NCBI RefSeq assembly: GCF_001905665.1
Contig: NZ_LIVX01000014.1
Span: 114,996 to 178,995, forward strand
Direction of reading: 5' to 3'
DNA length: 64,000 bases
DNA from: Streptomyces sp. CB02261
GTDB lineage: Bacteria; Actinomycetota; Actinomycetes; Streptomycetales; Streptomycetaceae
Both the position numbers and the translations under genes were made by a program. The stretch's first letter is position 1. The number at the start of each line of letters is the position of its first letter. The notes beneath the pieces are model-generated. The model made no database searches. It was not told the DNA's origin and saw nothing but the letters and a program-made list of their open reading frames with translations. Below, in pieces: positions 61,504-64,000 of the stretch.

Positions 61504-63651
61504 TCAGCTCTTGTCGTCGCCGACGCTGTCGTCGCTGTCGTCCTCGTCGAGGTCGTCGTCCTCGACATCCTCGTCCTCGTCCTCGTCATCGACGAGGACG
61601 ATGTCGTCCGACTCCGCCTCCGACTCGTCGAACGCGTCGACGAACTCGACACCGTCCATCTCGGCCAGCCGGTCCGAGGCGTCCGTGGCCCCGTCCTTGT
61701 CGGCCTCGAGAGCCTTCCCGAACCACTCCCGCGCCTCGGCCTCGCGGTCGGCGGCGAGCAGCGCGTCGGCGTACGCGTACCGCAGGCGCGCGGTCCACGG
61801 GTGCACGGCGCTGGAGGCGAGCTCGGGGCTCTGCAGCGTCACGATGGCCGCGTCGAGCTGCCCGAGGTCACGGCGGGCGCCGGCGGCGACGAGCCGCATC
61901 TCGACCTGCCCGGCCTTGTCCAGCTTCTGCACCTCGGGCTCACCGGCCATGGCCAGCGCGCGCTCGGGCCGGCCGAGGCCACGCTCGCAGTCGGCCATGA
62001 CGGGCCACAGCTCGACGCCACCGCTCATCCGGCGGGCGGCACGGAACTCGGCCAGCGCCTCGGAGTACTTCTGCGTCGCGTACGCGGCGAAGCCGGCGGC
62101 CTCGCGCACGGCGGCGACACGGGAGGCGAGCCGCAGGGCGACCCTGGAGTACCCGTACGCCTTCTCCGGGTCCTCGTCGATCAGCTGGGCGACCATGACG
62201 AGGTTGCGGGAGACGTCCTCGGCCAGGCCCTTGGGCAGGCTCATGAGCTCCTGGCGCACGTCCGGGTCGATCTCCTCGCCGGTGACCTCCGGCGGGATCG
62301 GCAGCCGCTTGATCGGCGCGCGGTCGCTGCGCTCCCGGTCGCCCCGGTCGTCGCGACGCGCGTATCCACCCCGGTCGTCCCGACCCCGGAACCCACCACG
62401 GTCGCCACCCCGGTCGTCCCGGCCCCGGAACCCACCACGGTCGCCACCGCGGTCGTCACGGCGGAAGCCGCCACCGCGGTTGTCGTCGCGACGGTCGTCA
62501 CGGGGGAAGGAAGGCCGCTCGTCCCGACGGAACGACGACGGACGCTCATCACGCCGGTCGTCACGGCGGAAGCCACCACCGCGGTTGTCGTCGCGACGGT
62601 CGTCACGGGGGAAGGAAGGACGCTCGTCCCGACGGAAGCCACCACCGCGGTTGTCACCGCCACGGTCATCGCGACGGAAGCCACCACCGCGGTTGTCGCC
62701 ACCGCGGTCGTCACGGCGGAAACCGCCGCCACGGTTGTCGCCACCGCGGTCGTCACGGCGGAAACCGCCACCGCGGTTGTCGCCACCCCGGTCATCGCGG
62801 GGGAAGGAGGGCCGGTCGTCACGCCGGAACGGCGGACGCTCACCACGGCTGTCGTCACGGCGGAAACCGCCGCCACGGTTGTCGCCACCGCGGTCGTCAC
62901 GGCGGAAGCCACCGCCACGGTTGTCGCCACCGCGGTCATCGCGGCGGAAACCGCCACCGCGGTTGTCGCCACCGCGGTCGTCACGGCGGAAACCGCCACC
63001 GCGGTTGTCGCCACCCCGGTCATCGCGGGGGAAGGAGGGCCGGTCGTCACGCCGGAACGGCGGACGCTCGCCACCGCGGTCGTCACGGCGGAAGCCACCG
63101 CCACGGTTGTCGCCACCGCGGTCATCGCGGCGGAAACCGCCACCGCGGTTGTCGTCGCGACGGTCGTCACGGGGGAAGGAAGGACGCTCGTCCCGACGGA
63201 ACGACGACGGACGCTCATCACGCCGGTCGTCACGACGGAAGCCACCACCGCGGTTGTCGCCACCACGGTTGTCGTCACGGCGGAAACCACCGCCACGGTT
63301 GTCGCCCCCACGGTCGTCACGACGGAAGCCGCCACCGCGGTTGTCACCACTGCGGCTGTCGCCACCACGGTTGTCGTCACGACGGAAACCGCCACCGCGG
63401 TTGTCGCCACCACGGCTGTCGTCACGACGGAAACCACCGCCACGGCTGTCACTGCCGCGGTTGTCGCCACCGCGGTCGTCGCGGCGGAAGCCGCCACCAC
63501 GGTTGTCGCCACCACGGTCATCGCGACGGAAGCCGCCGCCACCACGGTTGTCATCACGACGCGGCCCGCGGAAGCCGCCCCGGTCGCCACCTGCACCGTC
63601 CCTGCGACGCGGTTCGCGCTCCGGACGGTCGTCGGGAGAGTTGGTGGACAT
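61504..63651 (-). CDS. RGG-repeat protein with TPR-like domain
   Basis: A 715-aa cytosolic protein. Residues ~35-440 consist of about twenty copies of a 14-residue unit, GGGFRRDDRGGDNR, interleaved with RPSFPRDDR variants: an Arg/Gly/Asp/Phe-rich disordered repeat. The conserved part, ~445-680, begins PIKRLPIPPEVTGEEIDPDVR and has TPR-like helices (YATQKYSEALAEFRAARRM, ARRDLGQLDAAIVTLQSPEL, LLAADREAEAREWFGKAL). A very acidic tail (DDEDEDEDVEDDDLDEDD) ends it. Start ATG 63651 with AGGAG 8 nt upstream. Orthologs that I recall from Streptomyces are shorter in the repeat. Likely RNA- or ribosome-related by composition and position; unproven. Confidence 0.88.
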   Translation of the reverse strand: MSTNSPDDRPEREPRRRDGAGGDRGGFRGPRRDDNRGGGGFRRDDRGGDNRGGGFRRDDRGGDNRGSDSRGGGFRRDDSRGGDNRGGGFRRDDNRGGDSRSGDNRGGGFRRDDRGGDNRGGGFRRDDNRGGDNRGGGFRRDDRRDERPSSFRRDERPSFPRDDRRDDNRGGGFRRDDRGGDNRGGGFRRDDRGGERPPFRRDDRPSFPRDDRGGDNRGGGFRRDDRGGDNRGGGFRRDDRGGDNRGGGFRRDDRGGDNRGGGFRRDDSRGERPPFRRDDRPSFPRDDRGGDNRGGGFRRDDRGGDNRGGGFRRDDRGGDNRGGGFRRDDRGGDNRGGGFRRDERPSFPRDDRRDDNRGGGFRRDDRRDERPSSFRRDERPSFPRDDRRDDNRGGGFRRDDRGGDRGGFRGRDDRGGDRGGFRGRDDRGGYARRDDRGDRERSDRAPIKRLPIPPEVTGEEIDPDVRQELMSLPKGLAEDVSRNLVMVAQLIDEDPEKAYGYSRVALRLASRVAAVREAAGFAAYATQKYSEALAEFRAARRMSGGVELWPVMADCERGLGRPERALAMAGEPEVQKLDKAGQVEMRLVAAGARRDLGQLDAAIVTLQSPELASSAVHPWTARLRYAYADALLAADREAEAREWFGKALEADKDGATDASDRLAEMDGVEFVDAFDESEAESDDIVLVDDEDEDEDVEDDDLDEDDSDDSVGDDKS
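62340..63600 (-). repeat. Coding tandem-repeat array, ~42-bp units
   Basis: The DNA coding the RGG-like region is an array of ~42-bp units with higher-order blocks of 100-250 bp that recur nearly identically (e.g. the region around 62770-62870 against that around 62960-63110). This points to recent expansion by recombination or slippage. Assembly errors and strain length differences should be expected here. Confidence 0.85.
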
Positions 63652-63738
63652 CGGTGTGACTCCTGTCTTCGGGTACTGCAGTCATTCTCGCGCAGCCGGC
63701 ACTCGGCCGCGCATCGGAAAAAGTCAAGCAAAAACAAA

Positions 63739-63780
63739 AGGACCCCTGGTCCCAGCGTGAACGCTGGGACCAGGGGTCCT
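63739..63780 (-). terminator. rRNA operon terminator
   Basis: A perfect 19-bp stem, 63739-63757 with 63762-63780, TGAA loop. On the minus strand it is followed by a T-rich run (complement of 63729-63738), i.e. a classical intrinsic terminator 8 nt after the 5S gene. Confidence 0.93.
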
Positions 63781-63788
63781 GAAGAATT

Positions 63789-63907
63789 GTTCGGCGGCGT
63801 CCTACTCTCCCACAGGGTCCCCCCTGCAGTACCATCGGCGCTGAAAGGCTTAGCTTCCGGGTTCGGAATGTAACCGGGCGTTTCCCTAACGCTATGACCA
63901 CCGAAAC
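63789..63907 (-). rRNA. rrf: 5S ribosomal RNA
   Basis: A 119-nt sequence read on the minus strand, beginning GTTTCGGTGGTCATAGCG and ending GACGCCGCCGAAC, the Streptomyces 5S rRNA ends; internal ACGCCCGGTTACATTCCGAA and AGTAGGACGCCGCC are diagnostic. The 23S gene should lie to the right, beyond the window. The exact 3' end may differ by a base or two. Confidence 0.97.
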
Positions 63908-64000
63908 CCTATCGGTTTCGAGCGAACAAGCACACTCTGTAGTTGTGTTCTAGCTCAAGAAACCAGCAACTGTTCGTTGCTTCAGAACTAACACAGTGGA
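63908..64000 (-). other. 23S-5S rRNA internal spacer
   Basis: The last 93 nt, A+T-richer than the rest, fit the spacer between 23S and 5S rRNA genes. CGAAACC (63902-63908) and GGTTTCG (63914-63920) form a 7-bp hairpin that takes in the 5' end of 5S, probably part of processing. No 23S sequence is recognisable yet. Confidence 0.7.

Noticed and set aside
61472..63873. Two plus-strand ORFs over 750 codons opposite the repeat protein
   Set aside because: They translate to monotonous Ser/Arg/Pro or Thr/Ala/Val repeats, exist because the repeat lacks stops in those frames, and one runs into the 5S gene. The minus-strand frame has a Shine-Dalgarno, a conserved domain and a fitting terminator.

Overview
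The window reads as a piece of a Streptomyces chromosome. It has very high G+C with strong third-position bias, many GTG starts and some TTG starts, frequent 4-nt ATGA/GTGA gene overlaps, and actinomycete hallmarks: a SepF-like division protein, an Rpf-LysM protein, ScpAB beside a ParA with a small partner, and a DmdR/IdeR-type iron box. From memory, the order der-plsC-cmk-tyrA-aroH ... scpB-scpA-parA-ald-pyrG ... recN-nadK-tlyA follows the S. coelicolor SCO17xx block. The right edge enters an rRNA operon on the minus strand (5S gene and terminator; the 23S gene would lie beyond base 64000).

Layout. 1-4.4 kb: a divergent amino-acid-type ABC uptake locus. Its plus-strand half begins with a 22-codon leader ORF that looks like a cysteine-dependent attenuator. 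4.4-14.2 kb: a DUF5685-type protein with a cysteine-cluster tail, a SepF-like protein, a DHA2 exporter, a PAP2 phosphatase, an I78 inhibitor, an orphan cytochrome oxidase subunit I, a WYL regulator and a glycosyltransferase. 14.2-20.0 kb: a branched-chain-type ABC importer in which two permeases and one ATPase are fused in one 941-aa chain; the nucleotide-binding domains carry complementary defects. 20-26.7 kb: Rpf-LysM, two conserved hypotheticals, then aroH-tyrA-cmk-plsC-der on the minus strand. 26.9-32.5 kb: a Rieske lipoprotein, then a compact NAD-salvage operon (pnuC-nadR-nrtR-ADP-ribosylglycohydrolase-nucleotidyltransferase) with a visible operator/promoter, facing a paralogous nucleotidyltransferase. 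32.6-37.5 kb: rRNA pseudouridine synthase, ScpB, ScpA, a ribbon-helix-helix-like protein and ParA. 37.8-43.6 kb: alanine dehydrogenase, an NB-ARC/TPR protein, a Nudix hydrolase and CTP synthase. 44.1-53.6 kb: a GH15 enzyme, a PCMH-type flavoprotein, and an amine-utilisation set (amine oxidase, APC permease, PucR regulator), then a glycosyltransferase. 53.8-61.4 kb: recN, nadK, tlyA, a SCP2 protein, an iron-box-controlled ABC ATPase, a HAD hydrolase and a DUF1015 protein. 61.5-64 kb: a repeat-rich RGG-like/TPR-like protein, the rRNA terminator and 5S rRNA.

Best candidates for something not well described: (1) the five-gene NAD operon ending in an unstudied nucleotidyltransferase, with a paralog tail-to-tail; (2) the LivHMG triple fusion plus LivF with one predicted live and one predicted dead ATP site; (3) the cysteine leader peptide and its downstream hairpin at the Shine-Dalgarno sequence; (4) the repeat-built protein next to the rRNA operon. 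No CRISPR array, insertion sequence, tRNA gene or prophage was seen.
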